Source of the DNA: Sphingomonas sp. LY54
GTDB taxonomy: Bacteria; Pseudomonadota; Alphaproteobacteria; Sphingomonadales; Sphingomonadaceae
Direction of reading: 5' to 3'
DNA length: 64,000 nt
Assembly: GCF_035594035.1 (NCBI RefSeq)
Contig: NZ_CP141588.1
Coordinates: 1,116,001 to 1,180,000, forward strand
Both the position numbers and the translations under genes were made by a program. Below the pieces are notes generated by a model. It was not told the origin of the DNA, ran no database searches, and worked only from the letters and a program-made list of their open reading frames with translations. Below, piece after piece: positions 42,839-50,592 of this stretch (within the stretch, counting starts at the first letter, position 1; each line of letters begins with the position of its first letter).

Positions 42839-43953
42839 GCGCGTCCGCGTCCCCTGCGCTCGCCCTTGCGGTCCTTGCGGCGCGCCTTGGCGGCGGCCGA
42901 CGCCGCCTTGCGCTTGCCCTCCGCGGTTTCGGAGAATTTGATCTCGTCGAGCGGCAGGTCGCCCTGCTCGATCTCGAAGCCCAAGGACGCCAGGCTCTCG
43001 GCGAAGTGGGTGGGCAGCTCGGCGGTGACGTCGACCTGGCCGCCGTCGGGATGGTCGATGCGGATGCGACGCGCGTGGAGATGCAGCTTGCGGCTGATCG
43101 CACCGGTCAGAAAGGCGTCCTGGCCGCCATATTTGCCGTCGCCGACGATCGGGTAGCCGATCGCCGCCATATGGACGCGAAGCTGGTGGGTGCGCCCGGT
43201 ATGGGGCTGCAGTTCGACCCACGCCGTACGGTTGCCGGCGCGTTCGATCACCCGGTAGCGCGTCCGCGAGGGCAAGCCCTCTTCCTCGTCGACATGCATC
43301 TTCTCGCCGCCGGTGCCCGGCTGCTTCGCGAGCGGCAGGTCGATGAAGCCGTCGCGGATCTCGGGAACGCCCACGACCAGGGCCCAATAGACCTTGCGCG
43401 CGGTGCGGCTCGAGAAGCTCTTGGAGAAAGCGGCGGCCGCGCGGGCGCTGCGCGCCAGCAGAAGCGCGCCCGACGTGTCCTTATCGAGCCGGTGGACCAG
43501 CTTGGGGCGCTCGCCGCGCTCGTCGGCGAGTCCGTCGAGCAGCCCGTCGAGATGGGTGCTGGTCTTGGTGCCGCCCTGGGTGGCGAGGCCCGGGGGCTTG
43601 TTGACGACGAAAGCGGCCTTGTCGCGGTGGATCACCATCTCGTTGACATAGGCGATCTCGTCTTCGCTCAGCGCCTGGCGCTGGACGGTCGGGCGCGCCT
43701 TTTCGGGCGCGGGCGCCTCGGCCGGCGGGACGCGGATGACCTGCCCCGCCTCGATCCGGTCGCCCGGCGCGGCACGCTTGCCATCGACGCGCAATTGCCC
43801 GGTGCGCGACCATCGCGACACGAGGTTGAAGGTCGCATCGGGCAGGTTGCGCTTGAACCAGCGGTCGAGGCGGATGCCGTCATCGTCGGGTGCGACTTTG
43901 AACTGGCGGACCTGATCGGAGGCGGCGGTTTTGGAGGTATCGGACTTGGTCAT
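42835..43953 (-). CDS. RluC/RluD-type pseudouridine synthase
   Basis: A 372-residue enzyme. The S4 RNA-binding domain (about 20-75, GIRLDRWFKRNLPDATFNLV) is followed by the catalytic domain with HRLDKDTSGALLLARS (catalytic Asp, about 165) and QPHTGRTHQLRVHMAAIGYPIVGD. It isomerises specific uridines in 23S rRNA. The C-terminal tail is long and Lys/Arg-rich (GKRKAASAAAKARRKDRKG). The ATG overlaps the crcB stop. Confidence 0.92.
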   Translation of the reverse strand: MTKSDTSKTAASDQVRQFKVAPDDDGIRLDRWFKRNLPDATFNLVSRWSRTGQLRVDGKRAAPGDRIEAGQVIRVPPAEAPAPEKARPTVQRQALSEDEIAYVNEMVIHRDKAAFVVNKPPGLATQGGTKTSTHLDGLLDGLADERGERPKLVHRLDKDTSGALLLARSARAAAAFSKSFSSRTARKVYWALVVGVPEIRDGFIDLPLAKQPGTGGEKMHVDEEEGLPSRTRYRVIERAGNRTAWVELQPHTGRTHQLRVHMAAIGYPIVGDGKYGGQDAFLTGAISRKLHLHARRIRIDHPDGGQVDVTAELPTHFAESLASLGFEIEQGDLPLDEIKFSETAEGKRKAASAAAKARRKDRKGERRGRGRA

Positions 43954-44327
43954 GCGGGAGCCTTGGCGAGCCAGAGGCCCAAAATGAGGAGCATCACCGA
44001 ACCGGCGACGGAAGAAACGGCGTAGGCGGCGGCGAGCACGGCCTCCCCGCGCTGGAGCATCTGCACCATCTCCAGGCTGAAGCCCGAAAAGGTGGTGAAG
44101 CCGCCGAGCAGGCCAACGCCCGCGAACAGGAGAAGCGGCTCGCCCGGCGCGCCCTGGCGCAGGACGATTCCTGCGAGGAGGCCCATCATCAGGCTGCCGC
44201 CGAGATTGATCAGCCAGGTTCCCCACGGGAAGGCGGGGCCGAGCAGGTGCAGCGCCAGCCTGCCGACATGATAGCGCAGGCCGGCGCCGAGCGCGCCGCC
44301 GAGCATGATGAGAAGCAGGTTGGGCAT
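43950..44327 (-). CDS. crcB: Fluoride channel CrcB (Fluc)
   Basis: A 125-residue membrane protein with four helices and the family motifs GGALGAGLRYHVGR, PWGTWLINLGGSLMMG (TLxVN region) and GLLGGFTTFSGFSLE (Phe box). It exports fluoride as a dual-topology dimer. No fluoride riboswitch is visible in the 60 bp upstream. It is first of the five-gene overlapping chain. Confidence 0.94.
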   Translation of the reverse strand: MPNLLLIMLGGALGAGLRYHVGRLALHLLGPAFPWGTWLINLGGSLMMGLLAGIVLRQGAPGEPLLLFAGVGLLGGFTTFSGFSLEMVQMLQRGEAVLAAAYAVSSVAGSVMLLILGLWLAKAPA

Positions 44328-44387
44328 GGCCGGCGATGTAGCGAGGCCGGACCCGATCCGCCAGTACCCAGGCCGCCTGTCGGCGCG

Positions 44388-45062
44388 TCAGCCGCTATTG
44401 GCGATCAAGGCGACGTCGGTGCCGCCGCCATCGAGCGGAGTCAGGATCAGGAAATAAGCGGCGCCCGCCGCATTGGTGCCGGCGAGGACGAGGTCGGTGC
44501 CGCGCTGCTGCTGCTCGGACGAATAGCCGGCGCCGATCGCGCGCGCCCGATACCAGTCGCGCAACCGGCCCGGCGCCTCGCCGCTCGTGAACGTCACCAC
44601 CCGCAAGCGGCAGTCGGCGGCGTCGCGACCCGCGGCCTCGGTGACCCGGCCGCCGGGATAGACCGTGAAGGGGGCCGGCAGTCGCCGGGCCCAGGCGGCA
44701 TCGTAATCGAGACGATCCTCGCCGCAGCGCGTGGCTTCAGCGGCGAGGCCGGCACCCGGCCGGCCGGCGGTCGCCGGTGCAGACGCGGACCGGCCGGCGC
44801 TCTCCGCGCCGACGGGATATTGCGCCTGGACCGGCGTTTCGGGCGGACGAACCGCATTGCGATTGGACTGCTGGACCAGATCGCGGTCGACCAGGATCTG
44901 GTCCTCGAGCGCGCTGGTCAGCGCCGGATCGGTGTCGTTGGCGGCGATCTGGTTGTCGAGATCGGCGAGCTCGGCCTCGTCCGAGCCGCGGCCACAGGCA
45001 GCGAGCATCACCAAAGCAGCGAAGGTCGCGAAATGGAAAAGCCGGGCGAGACGCTTGATCAT
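44388..45062 (-). CDS. Lipoprotein of unknown function (224 aa)
   Basis: Lipobox LAAC (Cys23). A helical, acidic N-terminal part (DEAELADLDNQIAANDTDPALTSALEDQIL) leads to a C-terminal domain (APFTVYPGGRVTEAAGRD ... GRLRDWYRARAIGAGYSSEQQQRGTDLVLAG). The latter resembles the C-terminal half of the lipoprotein at 45499 (YPGAKVSG ... VAAWYRD), so they may be distant paralogues. Function is unknown. Confidence 0.75.
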   Translation of the reverse strand: MIKRLARLFHFATFAALVMLAACGRGSDEAELADLDNQIAANDTDPALTSALEDQILVDRDLVQQSNRNAVRPPETPVQAQYPVGAESAGRSASAPATAGRPGAGLAAEATRCGEDRLDYDAAWARRLPAPFTVYPGGRVTEAAGRDAADCRLRVVTFTSGEAPGRLRDWYRARAIGAGYSSEQQQRGTDLVLAGTNAAGAAYFLILTPLDGGGTDVALIANSG

Positions 45063-45142
45063 CGCCTGTCCTATGCCACGATTCGCCCGGTAAATGGGTG
45101 AGCGGACGTAGTTAATCCGGCAGCTTTACATGCGCTGTCCTA

Positions 45143-45496
45143 TTATCGGACTTTCCAATATTCAAAGGTTTCGGCCTGGACCGAGGCTATGAAGCGCTCG
45201 GCTTCCGGCCCCTCCCACGGCCCTTCATAGCCGCGACTGCGCGCCCCGCCCGCAACCCACCAGCCCTGGCCCGGGATGCCGTCGCTCTGGCGGACGACGA
45301 GCACCGCCAGTTCGGGCTCGCCGCGCGCTTCCGCCTCCTCGTCGACCGTGCCGAGCACGGCGCAGAGCTGGCGCATCTTGGGCCGCGAAAAATGATAGCC
45401 GAGCCGCTCCAGCATCTCCGAATAAGTGAGGGCGTGGCCGGCGCGCGCGGCGGCGACGAGATGCATGCGCACCTCCTCCGGATCCGCGAGCGCCAT
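45143..45496 (-). CDS. Conserved protein of unknown function (117 aa)
   Basis: Helical N-terminal part (DPEEVRMHLVAAARAGHALTYSEMLERLGYHF) that looks like a winged-helix or helical bundle, then LAVLVVRQSDGIPGQGWWVAGG and a C-terminal ERFIASVQAETFEYWKVR. No enzyme motif is visible. It follows the lipoprotein gene at 45499 by 2 bp, so they form one operon. Confidence 0.75.
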   Translation of the reverse strand: MALADPEEVRMHLVAAARAGHALTYSEMLERLGYHFSRPKMRQLCAVLGTVDEEAEARGEPELAVLVVRQSDGIPGQGWWVAGGARSRGYEGPWEGPEAERFIASVQAETFEYWKVR

Positions 45497-45498
45497 CG

Positions 45499-46002
45499 TC
45501 AGTTGCGGTCGCGGAAGATCAGGCGGCCGTCGGTGCCGGTGCCGCGCGGCGCGATCTTCACCGTGAACGGGTCGCCGTCGTCCTTCTGCGTCGCCTCGAT
45601 CCGGTAACCGGCGCCCTCGCGAACGTCGGAGGCGACGGCGAAGGCCTGGGCCCGTGCCGGATCGCGATACCAGGCCGCGACCTTGTCGGGCGCGTCGGCC
45701 GTGGTGAAGGCAAGCTCGACGCCGCCCCCGCCACTTCTGCCCTCGATATGGAGGCCGCTCACCTTGGCGCCCGGATAGAAAAGCTCGCTATCCGTGTCGG
45801 TATCGGCATTGATCTCGTCGGGGATGTCGAGCTTCAGATCGAAGCCCGGCGCCTTGATCGAGACTTGCCCCTCCTCCGCCTTGCCCTCGGGCGAAACCTC
45901 GGCGGCGGAATTGGTATCGGCGGCGGCATCGTCCTTGCCGATCCGCGCCTCGCAGGCGGCGAGCAGAGCGAGCGTGGCGATCAAGGCAACAGGCGTCTTC
46001 AT
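45499..46002 (-). CDS. Lipoprotein of unknown function (167 aa)
   Basis: Lipobox LAAC (Cys16). The acidic linker is followed by VSIKAPGFDLKLDIPDEINADTDTDSELFYPGAKVSG and a C-terminal domain with DAPDKVAAWYRDPA and EGAGYRIEATQKDDGDPF. The ATG at 46002 is chosen for the signal peptide and a GGGGGAGACGG site; the frame is open to 46179. Function is unknown. Confidence 0.78.
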   Translation of the reverse strand: MKTPVALIATLALLAACEARIGKDDAAADTNSAAEVSPEGKAEEGQVSIKAPGFDLKLDIPDEINADTDTDSELFYPGAKVSGLHIEGRSGGGGVELAFTTADAPDKVAAWYRDPARAQAFAVASDVREGAGYRIEATQKDDGDPFTVKIAPRGTGTDGRLIFRDRN

Positions 46003-46039
46003 GTCCGTCTCCCCCGGCATTGAGAAGGCCATGTTTAGC

Positions 46040-46681
46040 CTATTGGACGGCGGGCACCAGTTCGAACACTTCGAGGATCGCGCCTGACTGCGGCCACGGC
46101 ATGACCAGCCGCCAGCGGAACGGCCCGACCCGCTCGACCACCCCGACGAGATCGCGCTTCTCGTCGTCGCCATAAGCAAGCGGGCTGGTCTCGTCGCCGA
46201 GCGCCACCGAGCCTAGAAAGATGTGGCGATCGTCGCGGTCGGGATAGATGAAGCCGGCGGGGCGCTGCGAGCCCGTCTGCTTGACGATGGTGAGCGTGTC
46301 GCCATCGACGTCGACATAGCAGAAGAAGGGCTTGTAGGCGGCGAAGGCCGCGCCGCGCCCGCTTTGCTGGCCCAGCTTGATCACCCGGCAATGATAGGAG
46401 CCCGGCGACGGCGCTGCGCGCGGCAGGGCGGCGTCCGGTTCGAGCAAGGTGCCTTCGCCCTCGATCGCGCGACGGAAGCCGCGGCTGCGCGCCTGCCGCA
46501 AACCTTCCTGCCAGGCCTCGCCGAGACGGTGGATCCGGTCGATGTCGGCGGGCGCGGCGGCCGTCATCCATTCCGGCTGGCGCTCCTCGGTGATCTGGAC
46601 GGTCGCCGGGGGACGGGTGAGTGTCGTGCAAGCTGCGCAGGCCAGCAAGGCCGCGAGCGCCAAATACCGCAATCCTGTCAT
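46040..46681 (-). CDS. DUF4893-type exported lipoprotein
   Basis: A 213-residue protein with a signal peptide and lipobox CAAC (Cys18). The core SPGSYHCRVIKLGQQSG, YKPFFCYVDVDGDTLTIVKQTGSQRPAGFIYPDRDDRHIFLGSVALGDE and WRLVMPWPQSGAILEVFELVPA fits my memory of the DUF4893 family. Function is unknown; probably in the outer membrane. Confidence 0.75.
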   Translation of the reverse strand: MTGLRYLALAALLACAACTTLTRPPATVQITEERQPEWMTAAAPADIDRIHRLGEAWQEGLRQARSRGFRRAIEGEGTLLEPDAALPRAAPSPGSYHCRVIKLGQQSGRGAAFAAYKPFFCYVDVDGDTLTIVKQTGSQRPAGFIYPDRDDRHIFLGSVALGDETSPLAYGDDEKRDLVGVVERVGPFRWRLVMPWPQSGAILEVFELVPAVQ

Positions 46682-46847
46682 AGTGCCGCCTCCCCCACGA
46701 AGGCCCCCCGGACCTCAGGAGGTGGACGCTCAAGGTTAATTTTGTGTTAAAGTGATGCCAATCAGGGCGGGAGCGCAAGGATCGGCTGGGGCCGATTGCG
46801 GCTGGCCCGCGCTTGTTTGCTCTCCTGCCCTGCTCTAGGCGCCCACC

Positions 46848-47798
46848 ATGACCGACGAGCATGCGCGCGGCCGCGCCGGATTATTCCTGGGCCTTGGCGC
46901 CTATTTCCTGTGGGGCTTCCTGCCGCTCTACTTCAAGCTGCTCGCAAACCTGCTGCCGACCGAGATCGTCGCCCACCGCATCCTGTGGTCGCTGGTCTTC
47001 CTGGGCGTGCTGGTGACGGTGTGGAAGCGCTGGGGCACGATCCGCGAGGCGCTGCGCACTCCGCGCTTGATGGCGATGCTGCTCGCCACGTCGGTGCTGA
47101 TCGCGGGCAACTGGCTCGTCTATATCTGGGCGGTGCTCAACGGCCACGTTCTGGAGGGCAGCCTCGGTTATTATCTCAATCCCCTGGTCAACGTCCTGCT
47201 CGGCGTCGTGCTGCTCAAGGAGAAACTGAGCCGCGCCCAGATTTTCGCGGTCGGGCTGGCCTCGGCCGGCGTGGCGGTGCTTGCGGTCGGCGCCGGCAGC
47301 GGATTGTGGATCAGCCTCACCCTCGCCTGCACCTTCGCGGCCTACGGCTTCATCCGCAAGGTCGCGCCGGTCGACTCGCTCGAGGGGCTGTCGATCGAAA
47401 CGGTTTTGCTCGCGCCGGTCGCGCTCGCTTGGCTGTTCTGGCTCGAGCAGGAGGGCAGCGGCGCGATGCCGATGGACCTTGCCACGACCTTGCTGGTGAT
47501 GGGCGCCGGATTGGTGACGGCGGTGCCGCTGCTATTGTTCGCCGCGGCCGCCAAGCGCCTGCCTTATTCGACGCTCGGCTTCCTCCAATATGTTGCGCCG
47601 ACCATCCAGTTTCTGCTCGCGGTTTCGCTGTTCGGCGAAAAATTGACGACGGCGCACATGATCTGCTTCGGCGCGATCTGGAGCGCGCTCGTCATCTTCG
47701 CGGTCGACGGCATCCGCTCAGGGCGGCGCGCGTCGCGGGCGCGGCGGGCGGCGTCGGACAAGGCTGCGGCTTGCGTCGAGCCCTGCTCGGTCCCATGA
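46848..47798 (+). CDS. rarD: RarD / EamA family transporter
   Basis: A 316-residue ten-helix membrane protein of the drug/metabolite transporter superfamily. RarD-type start GLFLGLGAYFLWGFLPLYFKLL, then HRILWSLVFL, NWLVYIWAVLNGHVLEGSLGYYLNPL and the second repeat with LGFLQYVAPTIQFLLAV. The substrate is unknown. It is divergent from the DUF4893 gene, with 166 bp between them. Confidence 0.93.
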   Translation: MTDEHARGRAGLFLGLGAYFLWGFLPLYFKLLANLLPTEIVAHRILWSLVFLGVLVTVWKRWGTIREALRTPRLMAMLLATSVLIAGNWLVYIWAVLNGHVLEGSLGYYLNPLVNVLLGVVLLKEKLSRAQIFAVGLASAGVAVLAVGAGSGLWISLTLACTFAAYGFIRKVAPVDSLEGLSIETVLLAPVALAWLFWLEQEGSGAMPMDLATTLLVMGAGLVTAVPLLLFAAAAKRLPYSTLGFLQYVAPTIQFLLAVSLFGEKLTTAHMICFGAIWSALVIFAVDGIRSGRRASRARRAASDKAAACVEPCSVP

Positions 47799-47805
47799 TC
47801 GGGTG

Positions 47806-48027
47806 ATGCTGAACCTCGTCTCGCTTGTCATCGGCGCGGTCGCCCTGGTCCTCACGGCGGTTGCCTTCCTCCCCCTGCTCGGCTGGATGAACTGGTTCTT
47901 CCTGCCGATCGCCGTCGTCGGCCTCGCGGTCGGCGCGATCTCGGACGGCAAGAGCGGCCGCAACCTCAACCTAGTCGTGCTCGTGATCGGCGTGCTGCGC
48001 CTGATGCTGGGCGGCGGGATCTTCTAG
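47806..48027 (+). CDS. Small membrane protein (73 aa)
   Basis: Two hydrophobic segments (about 3-32 and 37-52, then 60-72) in a 73-residue protein ending LMLGGGIF. It starts 7 bp after rarD (GTG at 47803 directly before the ATG at 47806), with no clear ribosome site, so it is probably translated by coupling to rarD. It overlaps the convergent DUF2188 gene by 4 bp. No family is recognised. Confidence 0.6.
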   Translation: MLNLVSLVIGAVALVLTAVAFLPLLGWMNWFFLPIAVVGLAVGAISDGKSGRNLNLVVLVIGVLRLMLGGGIF

Positions 48028-48248
48028 ATCTTGATGTCGCGCGGAAGCGCGCCGAACCATTCGCGCTTGCAGAGCTCGCCGTCATCGGCGGTGAGGAAGG
48101 CCTCGCCGCCCATCGCCTCGGCGCGGGAGCGGGCTTCGGCCCAGGCTTCCTGCGGGGTGGCGTGGGCGCTCGCCTGACCGGGCAGCCCCTCCTCGCGGAC
48201 GATCCAGCTCTCGCCGCTCTTCATCGCCCAGAAATTGCGTCCGGTCAT
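48024..48248 (-). CDS. DUF2188-like protein (74 aa)
   Basis: A 74-residue protein with the DUF2188 layout: a Trp-containing first strand (ESWIVREEGLP), a helix TPQEAWAEARSRAEAMGGEAFL, then DDGELCKREWFG. Function is unknown. Good GGGGGAG-type site upstream. Confidence 0.75.
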   Translation of the reverse strand: MTGRNFWAMKSGESWIVREEGLPGQASAHATPQEAWAEARSRAEAMGGEAFLTADDGELCKREWFGALPRDIKI

Positions 48249-48304
48249 CGATCCGCTCTCCCCCAGTTATTTTTGGGGGAGCGTAACCGATGTTTTTCGA
48301 CGCG

Positions 48305-50044
48305 TCACGCCATGCGCGCGGACATCGCCTCGTCGAGCGCGGTGGCGATGGTTTCCAACCGGTAGGGCTTGTAGACGACCGGCAATCCGCCGGTGCCCGA
48401 GGTCGCGATCCGGTCGCTGAAGCCGGTGGTGAGCACGATCGGCAAATCGGGCCGCTCGGCGCGCAACTGGTCGGCCAGTTCGAGCCCGCTCATGCCCGGC
48501 ATCACCACGTCGGTGAAAACGGCGTCGAGCTCGTGCTCGCCGGCAAGGCTCAGCGCCTCCTCGCCCGAGTGGGCGCGCAGCACCGTGTGGCCGAGTTCGC
48601 CGAGCAGCGCTTCGGCAAAGGCGCCGACTTCCTCATTGTCGTCGACCACGAGGATCCGGCCGGTGATACCAGACGCCGTGACCCGGCCCAGCGCCGTGAC
48701 CGGAACGGCAACTGCCTCCTCGCTGCACGGCAGGATCAGGGTGACCGTGGTGCCTTCGCCGACGACGCTGTCGATCGAGACGTCCCCGCCCGACTGGGCA
48801 GCGAAGCCATAGACCTGGCTGAGGCCGAGGCCGGTCCCCTTGCCGACATCCTTGGTGGTGAAGAAGGGCTCGAACACGCGCGCCAGCGTGTCGGCATCGA
48901 TGCCCGTCCCGCTGTCGGTGATAGCGAGCCCGGCTCGGGGCCCGCCTGCTTCGGTCGCGGGAATATCGAGCGTGCGGATGGTGAGCGCGCCGGCCTCGTC
49001 CATCGCGTCGCGCGCATTGACCGCGATGTTGAGGACGGCCGCTTCGAGCTGGGTCGGATCGACTTTCACGGCGCACAGATCGGGCGAAAGCTCGATCTGC
49101 ACATTCATCCGCTCCCCAAGCGTTCGGTCGAGCAGTTCCGCCATGCCCAGGATATGGGCATTGAGATCCAGCACTTCCGGCTTCAGCGGCTGGCGCCGCG
49201 CGAAGGCGAGCAGCTGGCTGGTCAACGAGGCCGCACGCCGCGCCGTCTGTGCGATCGCGTCGGCGAAGCGGATGCGCTTTTCCTCGCTGAGGTTCGGCCG
49301 CTGGAGGATGTCGGCGGAGCCTTGGATCACGGTCAGCAGATTGTTGAAATCGTGGGCGATGCCGCCGGTGAGCTGGCCCAGCGCCTGCATCTTCTGCGCC
49401 TGGCGGAGTTGCTCCTCGGCCTTGGCGCGCTCCTCGATCTGGATTTGCAGCTCGCGATTGGCCTCTGCCAAAGCGCCGGCGCGAAGCTCGAGCTCGCGAT
49501 TGACGCGCCGCAGGACATTCTGGGCGAGGCCGAGAATGATCGCGATCACCGCGGCCATCAGGATGAACAAGGAGACCAACGCATAGCGCGTCACCCGACG
49601 CCCTAGGCCTTCGCGGGCGATGGCGAGATGAACCGAGCCGATCCGCTCTCCGTCGCGCAGCACCGGGACCGTCGCGGCAATGTCGCGCTGCCCGGGAGCC
49701 GCTATCGCCGCCGTCGATGGCGGCACGACCTGGCCGTTGCGCTCGAAGCCCGCAACCAGGCGGTCCGACTGATTGTAGATCGCCGCGAACTGGACCTGCG
49801 GATTGGCCCGCAACGCATTGACCGATTCCTGCGCGGCGGCAGCATCGCCGAAATCGAGCGCGGCCGTCACGCTCGCCGCAAGGATTTCAGCCTGGACCCT
49901 GGTTTCGCTTAGCTTCTGGCGCTGATGCGAGGCCTCGTTCTGGAAGATGACGCCGAGGCCGGCCAGCAGCAGCAAGGCCGCCAGCAGGATCGCGGCGGCC
50001 GGCATGTTCCTTGGCCGAGATTGAAGTCGCGGCAACCGGATCAT
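48305..50044 (-). CDS. Hybrid sensor histidine kinase with CHASE8-like sensor
   Basis: A 579-residue kinase: TM1 at about 14-33, a periplasmic sensor (ETRVQAEILAASVTAALDFGD, CHASE8-like) up to about 145, and TM2 at about 150-172. A coiled coil (RELELRAGALAEANRELQIQIEERAKAEEQL) leads to HisKA with His in GGIAHDFNNLLTV (about 228). The ATPase has N-box LNIAVNARDAM and GTGLGLSQVYGF, and a C-terminal receiver has Asp in DAVFTDVVMPGMSG. The ATG overlaps the yfiR stop; it is last gene of the receptor-YfiR operon. The frame upstream to 50809 is a shadow. Confidence 0.92.
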   Translation of the reverse strand: MIRLPRLQSRPRNMPAAAILLAALLLLAGLGVIFQNEASHQRQKLSETRVQAEILAASVTAALDFGDAAAAQESVNALRANPQVQFAAIYNQSDRLVAGFERNGQVVPPSTAAIAAPGQRDIAATVPVLRDGERIGSVHLAIAREGLGRRVTRYALVSLFILMAAVIAIILGLAQNVLRRVNRELELRAGALAEANRELQIQIEERAKAEEQLRQAQKMQALGQLTGGIAHDFNNLLTVIQGSADILQRPNLSEEKRIRFADAIAQTARRAASLTSQLLAFARRQPLKPEVLDLNAHILGMAELLDRTLGERMNVQIELSPDLCAVKVDPTQLEAAVLNIAVNARDAMDEAGALTIRTLDIPATEAGGPRAGLAITDSGTGIDADTLARVFEPFFTTKDVGKGTGLGLSQVYGFAAQSGGDVSIDSVVGEGTTVTLILPCSEEAVAVPVTALGRVTASGITGRILVVDDNEEVGAFAEALLGELGHTVLRAHSGEEALSLAGEHELDAVFTDVVMPGMSGLELADQLRAERPDLPIVLTTGFSDRIATSGTGGLPVVYKPYRLETIATALDEAMSARMA

Positions 50045-50592
50045 ACGCGCCGCTGCTTCACGCTCAGCGCCACGCCGAGCAAGCGCGAGCTGATGTCGAG
50101 CCGGCTGCGCGCGGCCAGCGCGTCGTTGACGTGGAAGCTGACGCGGCCCTTCTCGACCGCGAAATGGATCATGCCGCGCACCCCGCCATCGCGGGAATCG
50201 GTGATGGTAAGCACCGGCCTGTTCGCCAAGGCCGCCAGGATCTGGCCCGTGGATTGATCGTGGGTGCCGCGCACGAAGGCCAGATGACAGCCCTCGGCAT
50301 CGGCCGCCGTCCGCATCCGCCGGAGCGCCACCGGATTCTGCTCGACGCGCTGGCCGGCGACGGCCTCGTCGAGCAACTTGCCGAACGGATCGCTGCCGAT
50401 GACGCAAATCTGCAGGGGCTTGCCGGCCGGCGGCTGCGCCTGCGGCGGCCAGTTCACGTAGCGGGCGAACTTCGGCAGGAACGCCGCCTTGACCGAATAT
50501 TCGGTGGGCTGCTGCGCCGCCGCCGGCTGGGCGAAGCCGATCAGCAGCAGCATGGCCAGACAGCGGTCGCGCATGGAGAAGGACCGGGCCAT
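50041..50592 (-). CDS. YfiR family periplasmic protein
   Basis: A 183-residue protein with a signal peptide (residues 7-26, ending AAAQ). The core TEYSVKAAFLPKFARYVNWP, LQICVIGSDPFGKLLDEAVAG, CHLAFVRGTHDQS and ISSRLLGVALSVKQRRV is the YfiR (DUF4154) signature. YfiR proteins inhibit membrane signalling partners in response to redox or envelope cues. Here the downstream hybrid kinase is the likely partner. Its ATG overlaps the receptor stop by 1 bp (TGATG). Confidence 0.92.
   Translation of the reverse strand: MARSFSMRDRCLAMLLLIGFAQPAAAQQPTEYSVKAAFLPKFARYVNWPPQAQPPAGKPLQICVIGSDPFGKLLDEAVAGQRVEQNPVALRRMRTAADAEGCHLAFVRGTHDQSTGQILAALANRPVLTITDSRDGGVRGMIHFAVEKGRVSFHVNDALAARSRLDISSRLLGVALSVKQRRV

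Noticed and set aside
44328..44390. Fluoride riboswitch before crcB
   Set aside because: The short upstream region does not show the conserved crcB-motif pseudoknot elements that I can recognise.
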